Shown here: positions 39,239 to 48,475 of the stretch, piece by piece
Layout of the letters: each line of letters opens with the position of its first letter
Position numbering within the stretch: the stretch's first letter is position 1
Source of the DNA: Campylobacter concisus
GTDB taxonomy: Bacteria > Campylobacterota > Campylobacteria > Campylobacterales > Campylobacteraceae
Direction of reading: 5' to 3'
DNA: 64,000 nucleotides
NCBI RefSeq assembly: GCF_003048595.2
Contig: NZ_CP049270.1
Location: 1,830,100-1,894,099 of the forward strand
The notes under the pieces: model-generated
The model's database searches: none
Seen by the model: the letters and a program-made list of their open reading frames with translations, nothing else
Told to the model about the DNA's origin: nothing
Program-made: the position numbers and the translations under genes

Positions 39239-40012
39239 ATGAAAAAAACAAGACTAAATAAATTTATTTCACATAACACAAACTACTCACGGCGTGAGGC
39301 AGATGAGTTGATAAAAGCTGGCAAGGTTAGTATAGTAGGGCGTGTGGTTAGCGATCTTGCAACGAGCGTCGATGAAGATGACAAAGTGCGCATAAACGGC
39401 CGTTTGATAAAGCTAAAGAAGGAATTTACCGTAATCGTTTATCACAAACAAAAGGGTGAGCTAGTTAGCAAGAAAGATGACCGCGGACGAAAAACGATAT
39501 ATGACACGTTAGATAAGAAATTTGCCAAATTTGTTAGTGTGGGGCGCTTAGACTACGCGAGCGAAGGACTACTTTTGCTAACTGACGCCCCAGCTATCGC
39601 CACAGCACTAATGAATAGCGATATTGAAAGAGAGTACTACCTAAAGGTAAAGGGCGAAATTTCAAAAGAGGTCATCGAGGCGATGACAAATGGCTTTTTT
39701 GCCAAGGACGCCACCAAAGGCGCTCACGCAAAAACCACTATAAAATCAATGGAATTTAAGCCTTTCCTAGCCTATAAAGTTTTTGGCTCAAGCGGCGGTT
39801 ACACAAAACTAAAGGTCATCATCAATGAGGGTCAAAACAGAGAGCTTCGCCGCTTCTTTGGATACTTTGACCTTGAAGTGATGGATCTAAAACGTGTTAG
39901 CTTTGGACGTGTTAGCCTTGATATGTTAAAGCCTGGCAAATGGCGCTACTTCGAAAACAGCGAATACGAAGATCTAAGAGACTTTTTAAAAGTTAATAAC
40001 GTTAGATATTAA
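39239..40012 (+). CDS. rluB: RluB/RsuA-type pseudouridine synthase
   Basis: 257 residues with an N-terminal S4 domain (RLNKFISHNTNYSRREADELI) and the RsuA/RluB catalytic region, motif VGRLDYASEGLLLLT near residue 98 with the catalytic Asp. It also has the GQNRELRRFF segment typical of RluB/RluE/RluF. Final gene of the rsmA-rnj-kdsD-rluB operon. In C. jejuni a pseudouridine synthase follows RNase J (Cj1709c), supporting the assignment. Confidence 0.9.
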   Translation: MKKTRLNKFISHNTNYSRREADELIKAGKVSIVGRVVSDLATSVDEDDKVRINGRLIKLKKEFTVIVYHKQKGELVSKKDDRGRKTIYDTLDKKFAKFVSVGRLDYASEGLLLLTDAPAIATALMNSDIEREYYLKVKGEISKEVIEAMTNGFFAKDATKGAHAKTTIKSMEFKPFLAYKVFGSSGGYTKLKVIINEGQNRELRRFFGYFDLEVMDLKRVSFGRVSLDMLKPGKWRYFENSEYEDLRDFLKVNNVRY

Positions 40013-40015
40013 CAT

Positions 40016-40053
40016 TTTAGTTTGCCTTCTCTAATAAAGAGAGGCAAGCTAAA
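40016..40053 (+). terminator. Terminator of the rsmA-rluB operon
   Basis: TTTAGTTTGCCTTCTCT and AGAGAGGCAAGCTAAA form a long stem with two imperfections and a short loop, starting 4 bases after the rluB stop. Confidence 0.65.
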
Positions 40054-40378
40054 CATTTCTATTACAAACACTTGCCAAAACCGCAAAAGTATACTTGAAT
40101 GATAGATAAATTGTTTTGAAAGGCTATTAACCAACAATAGTCTAAGCCTAAAAGCCAATTTACACAAAAAGCAAGCAATAAAAAAGGTGATATTTTTGTC
40201 CATCTTTGTCATTAGGTATTGGTTTTTGCATAAGAGAAAACTATAAAAATAGCAGCAAAACAATTAAAAATTTGTAATGGATGAGCTGATGATGATTGTT
40301 GTGATTTAGAAGATCAAAAAGGGTACGATTTTTACAAAAAACTAAATGAAAAAGGCTTTTAATACCAAAAACAACCTA
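40054..40378. other. Non-coding stretch with a possible gene remnant
   Basis: No credible gene. A 26-codon plus-strand tail (40285-40362) reads ADDDCCDLEDQKGYDFYKKL and ends NEKGF, with protein-like composition but no start or upstream frame. It may be the end of a decayed gene. A minus-strand frame of 84 residues across this region runs through the rluB terminator and is not convincing. Confidence 0.3.
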
Positions 40379-40406
40379 GCGAGCTCTAACAAATTTAGAG
40401 CTTCGC
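40379..40406 (-). terminator. Hairpin at the end of the mcc-associated operon
   Basis: GCGAGCTCTAA and TTAGAGCTTCGC pair (one bulge) just beyond the stop of the last minus-strand gene. On the minus strand it is followed shortly by TTGTTTTTGG. Confidence 0.5.
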
Positions 40407-40410
40407 AAAT

Positions 40411-40920
40411 TTATATCTTATTTTCTGAAAGCAAGATGTTTATGTATGGATTTAGTAGCGTCTCACCACGTGCTGCGTATAGTAAGACCTCTTTAAAGTA
40501 GTTGTCATTTATGCCGTAAGTGTGAAACTCATACGCCCCTATGCCATATCCCATCGGCGTGATATCGACCCTCGAGTACCAGGCATCTTGCGCTAGGATG
40601 TAGCGGTTTGTATCTCTTGAATAGACATATAACTTGATCTTATCTTTGCTCTTTTGCGCCATATACCAGATGAAAGAATTTGTGATGTCGTTAAAGAAGT
40701 AGATGTCGCCATTTGGCATGATGGCTTGGGCTGTGTCGTTGTTATCAGCGATAAGCGTCCTACTCTCATAACATATAAATTTATTTGGCGTAAGTTGCTC
40801 GATCGGCTCTGATTTGCCGTTATTTAAAACTAAAATTTTATCGTCGCTTATGTCGGCATTATAGGCGAGTACGGCTAAAACTAGAGCCAACAAACACAAA
40901 GAAAAAATTTGCTTTATCAA
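40411..40920 (-). CDS. Hypothetical exported or anchored protein, end of the mcc-associated operon
   Basis: 169 residues from a TTG at 40920 that overlaps the previous gene's TGA (sequence TTGA), with AAGAGGA upstream. An N-terminal hydrophobic segment (MIKQIFSLCLLALVLAVLA) is a signal or anchor. The rest is a soluble domain with a single Cys (FICYESRT) and many aromatic residues near the C-terminus (YAARGETLLNPYIN). Not recognised. Coupling to the multi-span membrane protein and the ABC genes suggests a part in the same process. Confidence 0.65.
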   Translation of the reverse strand: MIKQIFSLCLLALVLAVLAYNADISDDKILVLNNGKSEPIEQLTPNKFICYESRTLIADNNDTAQAIMPNGDIYFFNDITNSFIWYMAQKSKDKIKLYVYSRDTNRYILAQDAWYSRVDITPMGYGIGAYEFHTYGINDNYFKEVLLYAARGETLLNPYINILLSENKI

Positions 40921-41870
40921 AATAAAAATCCTCTTAGCAAATAGTATTTGAGTACATAAAGCGAGCATATCAGCACGCAAACTCCTAGCCAGATCGATGA
41001 AAATTTAAGCTTGTGTGAGTAGTTTGTCTTTGTAATGATCTCAACAAGATACGGCATAAGACCGTAAAATACACCGAGAAACAAACTGCCCCAGATAAGG
41101 TAGCCAACGTAAAAATAGTCGCCTTTTAGCATGCAGTATGGGCATTTATGGTTTGGTTGCTCGTAAACATAAAGGCCAAAAAAGTAGGTGATGGCGTAGT
41201 AACTAAGCACCAAAAACAACAAATTTGCCACAAAGCTCGCCATACTTTGCTTTAAGAAATTTAGCACCAAAATGACAAAAAATAACACGTAAAATGCGCT
41301 TACTAAGCCAAAATTTGTATAGCCAAATGGTAGCTTTGGGGCTTGAAAAGTGACAGAGCAGCAAAAGACCGGTACTTTTAGTGGGATATTGTAAAAAAAC
41401 GAAATTTCTATACCAAGCTCAAGTAGTATCATAACAAAAAGGCAGATGAAAATGGCATATTTTTTCTTTAGATAAGGGAAATTTAGAGCCTGCAAGTCGA
41501 GTTTGTTTATAACCAGCCAGATACCAAGCCCAAAGATCAGTAAAATTTTAGTGAGCATCAATATGCCACCAAATTTATTTGAGCCGATCACGCCAGCTGA
41601 ACACATGGCACCAGGTACGATGTCAGAGAGTTCATTTAGGCAAAGTGCAAAGAATATAAACAATACGATCTTGATACAGACGCAAAAAAGCAAGATCGTA
41701 TTTACAAGATAGTTTTGTTTTTCAAGCGAGTATTGAAGCGATGTTAGTGCGTTGTAGTCCCACGACCTCACGATCCTAACGACGTAAAAGAGCGAAATAC
41801 TCATCAAAACTAACAGTACAAACTCCGCTAATAAAAAGGCAATAACGGCGTTTGATAAAAAGACACTCAT
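40917..41870 (-). CDS. Multi-span membrane protein with a CPYC motif
   Basis: 317 residues, about eight transmembrane segments. A KCPYCMLKGDYFYVGY sequence lies in a loop near residue 245; CxxC motifs in such loops can be redox-active or bind metal. Two further cysteines (VFCCSVTF) lie near residue 170 in another loop and one in GAMCSAG near 88. No family is recognised. Four-base overlaps on both sides tie it to the ABC ATPase and the next exported protein. A metal-handling or thiol-transfer role for NosL or MccA is a guess from context. Confidence 0.7.
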   Translation of the reverse strand: MSVFLSNAVIAFLLAEFVLLVLMSISLFYVVRIVRSWDYNALTSLQYSLEKQNYLVNTILLFCVCIKIVLFIFFALCLNELSDIVPGAMCSAGVIGSNKFGGILMLTKILLIFGLGIWLVINKLDLQALNFPYLKKKYAIFICLFVMILLELGIEISFFYNIPLKVPVFCCSVTFQAPKLPFGYTNFGLVSAFYVLFFVILVLNFLKQSMASFVANLLFLVLSYYAITYFFGLYVYEQPNHKCPYCMLKGDYFYVGYLIWGSLFLGVFYGLMPYLVEIITKTNYSHKLKFSSIWLGVCVLICSLYVLKYYLLRGFLF

Positions 41871-42535
41871 ACTATCTCTCCGTTTTGTAAAGAAACAACC
41901 CTATCTGTTGCACTTAGCTCATCAAAAATACTATCGTGAGTAGCGACAATAATACTCTTTTTTAGAGCTTTAAAAGACTCTAGCAAGCCTAAAAATGCAC
42001 GTGCGTTTTGTCTGTCTAAATTTGCCGTTGGTTCATCAGCCAAGATGATTTTAGCATCCATAGATAAAGCCCTAGCTACCGCACATCTTTGACGCTCGCC
42101 ACCACTTAAATTTGATACGTTCTCATCTTTTTTATGAGAGATATTTGCTAGGCTTAGAGCCTTTTTTATCATCTCATCTCGCACATTTGCCTTGAAATTT
42201 GTTAGAGCAAATGGAGCTAGTAAATTCTCATAGACACTTAAGCCCTCGATAAGGTTAAAATTTTGAAAGACAAGTCCAAGCCTTTTGTGTCTAAGCTCAG
42301 AGCAAAAAGCATCAGGCAGCTTCGCAATGTTAGTGCCATCTATTAAAATTTCTCCACTAGTTGGCTTTTGAAGTAGGGCGATAAGCGAAAGCAAGGTACT
42401 TTTACCGCTTCCACTAATGCCTTTTAGTATCACTAGCTCGCCGTCATTAATATCTAAATTTATATTTTTTAAAGCACAAAACTCATTTTGTTTGTTTTGG
42501 TTATAAACTAGGCTAACACCTCTTATATTTATCAT
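41867..42535 (-). CDS. ABC transporter ATP-binding protein (LolD/MacB type)
   Basis: 222 residues: Walker A GISGSGKSTLL near residue 39, signature LSGGERQRCAVARAL near 143, Walker B ILADEPTANLD near 163. It belongs to the LolD/FtsE/MacB group, whose permeases have FtsX-like domains, matching the next gene upstream in the operon. These systems act on lipoproteins or periplasmic substrates rather than import. Overlaps both neighbours by 4 bases. Confidence 0.92.
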   Translation of the reverse strand: MINIRGVSLVYNQNKQNEFCALKNINLDINDGELVILKGISGSGKSTLLSLIALLQKPTSGEILIDGTNIAKLPDAFCSELRHKRLGLVFQNFNLIEGLSVYENLLAPFALTNFKANVRDEMIKKALSLANISHKKDENVSNLSGGERQRCAVARALSMDAKIILADEPTANLDRQNARAFLGLLESFKALKKSIIVATHDSIFDELSATDRVVSLQNGEIV

Positions 42536-43641
42536 TTTAGCCCCTCATTTATGTCACTACTTGCTACTCTCCATGAAGGTATGAGCACAAACGCCAAAAA
42601 TGGTATCACACCAAAAACAAAGATCAAAAAGAGCTTATCAAACTCTAAAATAGGCGTGAAATCTATAAAATTTAAAAGCTCATCACCTAAAAATATTCCT
42701 TTTAGAAGTGGAGCGTTTAATACAAAAACAAAGAGATAAGCCAGCATAACACCAAGTAAAAAAGCACTAACACTAACGATGAAATTTTGTATAAATTTTA
42801 AAAATATAATGTCTTTTATACAAAAACCAATGCTTCTTAAAATAGCTATTTCGCGCTTTTTACTACCATAGGCAAGTGAAATTTGGTTTTTAAGCAAGAC
42901 AAAGAATATGAGCATAACACTAACGTAAATGCTCATAAAAATTCCACCCTTATAATAGTAAAGGTGCCTAACTTTAGCCACCTCATCTTCTATACTAAGA
43001 GCGAAAGAATTTGGATATAAATTCTCTATCTTTAAAGCTACTTCACTGATCTCATCGGTATTTGGCACCTCAACATAGAGCTTTGTATACTCTTCATCTT
43101 TTAAATTTAAGATAGCCCTTAGCGTATTTGGATGCAAAAATATAGCGTTATTTGAGATTAAGCCACTTTGTGCTGGCATGGTCTTTAATATCTTTACTGG
43201 TATCATGCGCTCTTCAGTCAAAAAATTAAAGCTCTCATCGTAGTAAAGCTCATTCATCGCTGCCTTGACACCTTCTCCGACGATCATCTCATCCTCTTTT
43301 AAGCTATCATCTTCATATAGATGAAACCAAACACGCTTTTGAACGAAGTAGTACTCTCCATCAACTACACCCCTAACGTCAGCCACGCCATCAATCTTTG
43401 AGATGTCGTAGATATAGCCAGGGTGCATGAGATCATTTTTGCCAGCACGAAATGCGCTTACTACGATACTTGATCTATCTTTTACTAAATTTATAAGATC
43501 ATGTTGGATCGATCCAGAGATAAAAAGTACCGAGCTTAGCACAAAGATAATGAGTGCAAAGAGGCAAAAGCTAAAAAGGTGATCCTTCCTATCTTTAAAA
43601 AGCAGAACCACAGCATAGTTTATAAAATTTTTACCTATCAT
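42532..43641 (-). CDS. FtsX/MacB-type ABC transporter permease
   Basis: 369 residues with one N-terminal membrane span, a large periplasmic domain (about residues 45-245) and three C-terminal spans with the FtsX-like fold. The open frame extends further, but the ATG at 43641 (MIGKNFINYAVVLL) is the sensible start, overlapping the end of the 61-residue gene (GTCTATGATAGG). It pairs with the adjacent LolD-like ATPase. Together with NosL it recalls nos and other copper-enzyme clusters in which an ABC transporter supports metal-site assembly, although NosDFY is a different family arrangement. Confidence 0.85.
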   Translation of the reverse strand: MIGKNFINYAVVLLFKDRKDHLFSFCLFALIIFVLSSVLFISGSIQHDLINLVKDRSSIVVSAFRAGKNDLMHPGYIYDISKIDGVADVRGVVDGEYYFVQKRVWFHLYEDDSLKEDEMIVGEGVKAAMNELYYDESFNFLTEERMIPVKILKTMPAQSGLISNNAIFLHPNTLRAILNLKDEEYTKLYVEVPNTDEISEVALKIENLYPNSFALSIEDEVAKVRHLYYYKGGIFMSIYVSVMLIFFVLLKNQISLAYGSKKREIAILRSIGFCIKDIIFLKFIQNFIVSVSAFLLGVMLAYLFVFVLNAPLLKGIFLGDELLNFIDFTPILEFDKLFLIFVFGVIPFLAFVLIPSWRVASSDINEGLK

Positions 43642-43816
43642 AGACAAAGCCTTTTTGCCCCTTTTGGTTAAAACTAAAAGCAGCATTTGCTCTTGTTATC
43701 TTAGAAATTTCTCTTAGCTCATCTTGCTTTGCTTTATGATCAAAGCTAAGATAGTGTGCCGCTAAAAGCGTATAAGAAAGTCCAAAAAATAACGCCAAAA
43801 AAACTAGAAATTTCAC
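43631..43816 (-). CDS. 61-residue exported or anchored protein
   Basis: A short protein with one hydrophobic N-terminal segment (MKFLVFLALFFGLSYTLLAAHYL), then a charged tail (DHKAKQDELREISKITRANAAF). It starts 1 base after the NosL gene stop and overlaps the permease start by 11 bases, so it is embedded in the operon. Not recognised; possibly a small partner of the permease or NosL protein. Confidence 0.65.
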   Translation of the reverse strand: MKFLVFLALFFGLSYTLLAAHYLSFDHKAKQDELREISKITRANAAFSFNQKGQKGFVYDR

Positions 43817-43817
43817 A

Positions 43818-44939
43818 CTATTTACCGATAAAATTCTTTATCTCGTCAAATCTTATGACACCTTTGCCAGCATGATCTTTTAAAAAGTTCTCTGCCTTTG
43901 CTTCATCTTTAAATGGGATAAACTCATCACCCATTGGTCCATAAACGTTTGAGCCATGAACATAAAACGCATCTTTTGCATCAAGCTTTTCTAGCGTGTA
44001 ATAATCACTCACATAAGCATCTTTCATTTTGCCATCCGCAAAGTAAAATTGTGCCATATCTTTTACACCATCAAAATAATAATCCTTGCCATCTGCTTTG
44101 ATGAGTGTTGCCCATGGAGAATTTTTGACAAGCATGCCACATACCGCACATCTTGTGCCCTTTGGTACGACTATTCTCTCAGGTTTTTTTATTTCTTGTT
44201 TAGGTTTTGAGACTTGATTGCTCGAGCTTAAATTTGCCGGAGCGTCCCATAGATACAAAGCGGCAGCTTGTAGGTGTTTGTCGTACTCTGGAGCTTTGCT
44301 GGCCTCTTTTGAGTCACATACTTGTTTAAGATGAGCTTTTAGCTCAGAGATAGCTTTAAAGCTTTTTGGATCAGTTTTATCGCAGTTTGCCTCGTAAAAT
44401 TCCTTACCATGTGCGTAAACGCCGTCCTCACGTTTAGCTTTTATCATTTTATTATCACCCTCGAAATCCTGTCCAGCGATCTCGTAAGCTTTAGCAAAAT
44501 TCATTATCTCTCCGCCGTTTTCTGCTTGAAATTCTTTTGCGTCAGCCTCGGTTGAAAAGGCGTATTTGCTATTTCTAGTCATTGTGCCTTTAACACTACT
44601 GCCAACGACATAGAAGGCTTTATTTACATCGATCAAATTTAGATTTTTAGTATCTACAACTTGTGCGTCGCTTGGGATCTTGCCTTCTGTTAGCTCATAT
44701 AAGCAGTGAAGTGATGCTACTTGCTTGCCGTTATATACGTGATTAGTCTTATAAAATTTAACCAAATTCATTCCACAAACAGCACAATACTCCTTGCCCT
44801 CGCCATTTCCTACTAGTGTAGCCTTGCTAGGATCCACGCTTTGAAACATCGGTTTCATTTTGACGGCTTGTTCATTTGTAGAAGCACTAAAAAGTATGGT
44901 TGCTAGTAGTGCTGAACTCAAGATAGAACGTAAAATCAT
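43818..44939 (-). CDS. NosL-family protein with two NosL domains
   Basis: 373-residue exported protein: signal peptide (about 1-20) then two NosL domains, each starting with the CAVCGM motif (Cys52/Cys55 and Cys264/Cys267) linked by a helical middle region (about 140-240). NosL proteins bind Cu(I) and deliver it to nitrous oxide reductase. No nosZ is present here; the likely client is the copper-containing sulfite reductase MccA encoded in the same cluster. The duplication within one chain is unusual. Cys-Met in each CxxCGM motif is intact, so both domains could bind copper. Delivery to MccA is inferred. Confidence 0.85.
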   Translation of the reverse strand: MILRSILSSALLATILFSASTNEQAVKMKPMFQSVDPSKATLVGNGEGKEYCAVCGMNLVKFYKTNHVYNGKQVASLHCLYELTEGKIPSDAQVVDTKNLNLIDVNKAFYVVGSSVKGTMTRNSKYAFSTEADAKEFQAENGGEIMNFAKAYEIAGQDFEGDNKMIKAKREDGVYAHGKEFYEANCDKTDPKSFKAISELKAHLKQVCDSKEASKAPEYDKHLQAAALYLWDAPANLSSSNQVSKPKQEIKKPERIVVPKGTRCAVCGMLVKNSPWATLIKADGKDYYFDGVKDMAQFYFADGKMKDAYVSDYYTLEKLDAKDAFYVHGSNVYGPMGDEFIPFKDEAKAENFLKDHAGKGVIRFDEIKNFIGK

Positions 44940-45012
44940 AATTATCTCCTTTAGTATTTTTTATTTTTATATTTATAAGCTTTAAATGCCACTGGGCTAA
45001 CTTTATCAAGCA

Positions 45013-45840
45013 TCAATGCTTTCCTAAAATTTCTAAATTCTCGCACGCTTCTTTTAAGCCATTTTTGCAGCTTCTAGTAAAAATTTCACGTGCTTTCTCC
45101 ACGTCTTCTTTTACGCCTTTACCTTCAGCTAGCATGATAGCGTAATTATTGCAGCCCTTTTCATATCCATATATACACGCTTGCTCATAAAGTTTTGTGG
45201 CTTTTGTGAGGTTTTGATCAACGCCTTGTGCATAAACATATAAAAATCCAAGATTATCACACCCTATGCCAGCTTCGTTTGCACAAGCCATTTCGTAGTT
45301 TGCTTTGGCTTTTGCATAGTCTTTTTCTACACCTTCACCCTGCGCGTATAGATAGCCAAGGTTGCTACATCCTATGCCATCACCTGCCTTGCAAGCCTTT
45401 TCGTAAAGCTCTTTTGCCTTTTTAAGATCCTTTGTCACGCCGGTGCCATTTGCATAAAGCAAGCCAAGCTCTGTACAACCCTCATTATCCTTGCAAGCCT
45501 TTTCATAAAATTTAACTGCTTTTGCTAGGTCTTTCTCCACGCCTTTGCCTTTTTCATAGGCGTAGCCAAGATTGCTGCAAGCCATAGAGAAGTTTTGATC
45601 ACAAGCTTTTTCATAAAGCATTGCTGCCTTTGCTTCGTCCTTTTTGACGTTGCCATCGCCTCTGCTGTAAAGCACAGCTAGATTGTAGCTTCCTGACGCC
45701 TTTTTCTCTTTATCGCAAGCGTCTTCATAAATTTGTGCTAGCTTGTTGTGATCTTCTTTTGCGTTTAAAGCCTCTTTGATATAGCCAGCATTTAATAGTC
45801 CCAAACAAGCAAACAATAAAACCAAACTCTTTTTCATCAT
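45013..45840 (-). CDS. Sel1-repeat, cysteine-rich exported protein (Hcp-like)
   Basis: 275 residues: signal peptide (MMKKSLVLLFACLGLLNAG) and about seven Sel1/TPR-like repeats of 34-36 residues with the pattern 'ACxxGxxxGCxNLGxLYxxGxGVxKDxxKA'. Each repeat carries a cysteine pair seven or eight residues apart, as in Helicobacter cysteine-rich proteins (HcpA and relatives), which form disulfide-stapled solenoids. It lies 5 bases after the CcsBA gene, so it is part of the mcc transcript. A scaffold or maturation role for the multiheme enzyme is possible; beta-lactamase activity reported for some Hcp proteins is also possible. Confidence 0.85.
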   Translation of the reverse strand: MMKKSLVLLFACLGLLNAGYIKEALNAKEDHNKLAQIYEDACDKEKKASGSYNLAVLYSRGDGNVKKDEAKAAMLYEKACDQNFSMACSNLGYAYEKGKGVEKDLAKAVKFYEKACKDNEGCTELGLLYANGTGVTKDLKKAKELYEKACKAGDGIGCSNLGYLYAQGEGVEKDYAKAKANYEMACANEAGIGCDNLGFLYVYAQGVDQNLTKATKLYEQACIYGYEKGCNNYAIMLAEGKGVKEDVEKAREIFTRSCKNGLKEACENLEILGKH

Positions 45841-45845
45841 ATCTC

Positions 45846-48461
45846 CTAAATCTCTTTTATATCCTTACCTCTATAAGCAAAGGCGATTAGCAAAGCCAAG
45901 AGCGTTAAAAACAAATAAAGCAAATTTGAAACGCTAAATCCATCGCCATTTGCGTATGAGTGAAGTCCGCTTAGATAGAAATTTACACCAAAATAGGTAA
46001 AAATAACTGAACCAAAAGAGAGTACACTAGCTACTAAAAAGGTAAAAATATTTTTTAATCTTGGGATAAATCTTAAATGAAGCGCAATGGCATAAATAAT
46101 TATCGTAATGTACGACCAGCTCTCTTTGCTGTCCCAGCCCCAGTATCTGCCCCAGCTCTCGTTTGCCCAGATGCCGCCAAGAAAATTTCCAATAGTTAGC
46201 AAGCTAAGTCCTATGATGAGGCTTAGCTCATCAGTTGCAGCGAGGTATCTTATCTGCTCACTAAGCTTTTGCTCGCTTTTTTGATTTTTTATAGCCATTA
46301 AAAGAAGCCCAAGAAGCCCAAGCACAAAGCTAAAGCCCAAGAAGCCATAGCTTGCCGTGATGACACTTACATGCACACTAAGCCAAAATGACTTTAAAAC
46401 TGGGACTAGATTTGTTATTTGCGGATTTATAAAATTTAAATGAGCTACCAGCAAAGATATAGCCGCAAAGAGCGACGCAGCCGATAGTGCAAAGCTTTGC
46501 TTTCTAAAAAATAAAACTCCAGCTAGTACACTTGCAAGCGAGATATACACTAAGCTCTCATAAGCATCACTCCAAGGTGCATGTCCTGAGATATAAGCAC
46601 GAAGAGCTAAATTTAACAAATGCACCGCAAAGCCAAAATAAAATGCAAGGCTTAATGCGCTTTCAAATCTAAATTTCTTTCCAGAAAATAGCCTATAAAA
46701 ACCAAGAGCGAGCGAAACTAGTCCAAGAATCATGTAAAAATATATAAGAAATTTAAAAATTTCCATTTGGTTATAAAGCACTTCAAGCTCCACCTTTGCC
46801 TCGCTTGGCGCAAGAGAGCCTAGAGTGCTTCTTTGATAGCTTGAAATTTTCTCCAAATTCCTATCAGCCTCTTTGCACTCGCCACTTTTTACGCAAGGGC
46901 TTAAATTTTCTATATAAGTGCCTAAAACGCTTTTAAGCTCACTTGAAATTTCGCTTGAGCCAAAGGCTTCATTTACGCCTAGCCATGTTAATTTATCGCC
47001 ATTTTTAGCTGGTATAAATTTTAAAATTTCTCCCTTTAGTGCAAGGTATAAGATATTTAGCCTCTCGTCAAATTTAATGACATCGTTATCAAATTTATCT
47101 CTTTTAGAGGCGGATTTTTCATTTGAAACTTCTACAAATTTAGCCAGCTTATACTCGCCATTTTCGTTAAAGACATCGTTAAAACTAGCAAATTTCTCAT
47201 TAACTCCCAAAAGCTCGCCCACACGCTCACTTGTGATCTTTACTATCCTTTTATCCATCCACTCTTTTGGCGAGATGGCAAAAGATAGCATTAGCTCCTC
47301 GCTGCTAAGCCCAAATAGCGTAGTTTTGGTTGAAATTTTACTTATCACAGCTCTTGAGTAAGAGCTTACTGGAGCGATTCTACTATCAGCTTGAGTCAAA
47401 ATTTTGGCAAATTTGCTTGCATGTGCCTCTAAATTTTTATTATTTTCATTAGCAAAATTTGGAGTAGCATTTAAAAGCAAAATAGCCAAAAATGCGATTT
47501 GCGAACCTTTTATAAAATTTAGCAGCCTAAAAAATCGGCTCTTTTTGCTAAATAAATTTGCCACAAAGCCAACGCAAAGCAAAAAATATCCTATATAAGT
47601 TGGGATTTTGCCAGGATCACGGCTGATCTCAAAAGCACTTCCAAGCTCGTCAGGATCGTATGAAGACTGAAAAATTTTATAGCCATCAATCGTTAGTGGA
47701 TTATTTAGCGAGATGTCGTACTTGTTGCCAGCGATACTTACTTTACTTGTATAAGATGATGGAGTATTTAGCCCTGCATATCGCTCTAAAATAAACTCGT
47801 CAAGCTTTAATGAAAATGGTAAATTTAAGGCCTTTGAGCTAAAGTAAAATTTCGCCTCTTGTCCACCAAAACTTAGCACACTAGGCTCCAGCTCATATCC
47901 AGCTCCGCCTTTTAGCTTAACACTCTTTTTTTCGCCGTTAAAACTTATCTCTAAACTAAGCGTAGCTGGAGCATTTTTCTCGTCTTTTTTATACTCAAGT
48001 AAGTTAATTATAAATTCTTTGCCAACTATAAAATTTTTAAACTCAAAGTCGTTTTTACCAAATAAGCTTAATTTTAATGGATAACTAAAATTTTCTCCAA
48101 GCATTTCGACTCTAAGATAAGGCTTAACGCTTTGCATTACATTTGAGCTTTGCAGAGCTCTAAGATGCATAACGCCCTCTTCGCCAAAATACCTTGTAAG
48201 TGCAGCCCCGATGAAGATAACGATAAAAGCAAGATGTATCAAAAATGCGCCAAATTTTTTATACATCTTGGTTTTTACGATACTAATGGCTAAACAAATG
48301 GTGCAAGCAAACATAACACACTCGTACCAAAGCGCTTCGTAAACAAGCATTCTGGCCGTTTGTGTGTCATAAAAATTTTCTAAAAAAGTCGCGAGTCCTG
48401 CACCAAAAGCAAGAATAAATAATAATATCAAAGACAAGCGGTAGATATTTAAAATTCTCAT
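45846..48461 (-). CDS. ccsA: Cytochrome c synthase CcsBA (ResB-ResC fusion), probably the CcsA1 type
   Basis: 871-residue fused system II heme lyase that attaches heme to CxxCH motifs outside the cell membrane. The N-terminal ResB part has four or so spans and a large periplasmic domain; the C-terminal ResC part has the heme-handling WWD segment (WGRYWGWDSKESW near residue 770) between conserved histidines. In Wolinella succinogenes a dedicated isoenzyme, CcsA1, attaches heme to the CX15CH site of MccA. The location directly after mccD supports that role here. Overlaps nothing but is 14 bases from mccD. Confidence 0.9.
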   Translation of the reverse strand: MRILNIYRLSLILLFILAFGAGLATFLENFYDTQTARMLVYEALWYECVMFACTICLAISIVKTKMYKKFGAFLIHLAFIVIFIGAALTRYFGEEGVMHLRALQSSNVMQSVKPYLRVEMLGENFSYPLKLSLFGKNDFEFKNFIVGKEFIINLLEYKKDEKNAPATLSLEISFNGEKKSVKLKGGAGYELEPSVLSFGGQEAKFYFSSKALNLPFSLKLDEFILERYAGLNTPSSYTSKVSIAGNKYDISLNNPLTIDGYKIFQSSYDPDELGSAFEISRDPGKIPTYIGYFLLCVGFVANLFSKKSRFFRLLNFIKGSQIAFLAILLLNATPNFANENNKNLEAHASKFAKILTQADSRIAPVSSYSRAVISKISTKTTLFGLSSEELMLSFAISPKEWMDKRIVKITSERVGELLGVNEKFASFNDVFNENGEYKLAKFVEVSNEKSASKRDKFDNDVIKFDERLNILYLALKGEILKFIPAKNGDKLTWLGVNEAFGSSEISSELKSVLGTYIENLSPCVKSGECKEADRNLEKISSYQRSTLGSLAPSEAKVELEVLYNQMEIFKFLIYFYMILGLVSLALGFYRLFSGKKFRFESALSLAFYFGFAVHLLNLALRAYISGHAPWSDAYESLVYISLASVLAGVLFFRKQSFALSAASLFAAISLLVAHLNFINPQITNLVPVLKSFWLSVHVSVITASYGFLGFSFVLGLLGLLLMAIKNQKSEQKLSEQIRYLAATDELSLIIGLSLLTIGNFLGGIWANESWGRYWGWDSKESWSYITIIIYAIALHLRFIPRLKNIFTFLVASVLSFGSVIFTYFGVNFYLSGLHSYANGDGFSVSNLLYLFLTLLALLIAFAYRGKDIKEI

Positions 48462-48475
48462 CGCTCGCCTCTGCT

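Noticed and set aside
40009..40263. 84-residue minus-strand frame with many Cys and Leu
   Set aside because: It runs through the rluB terminator hairpin, lacks a ribosome binding site and has composition expected from AT-rich non-coding DNA.
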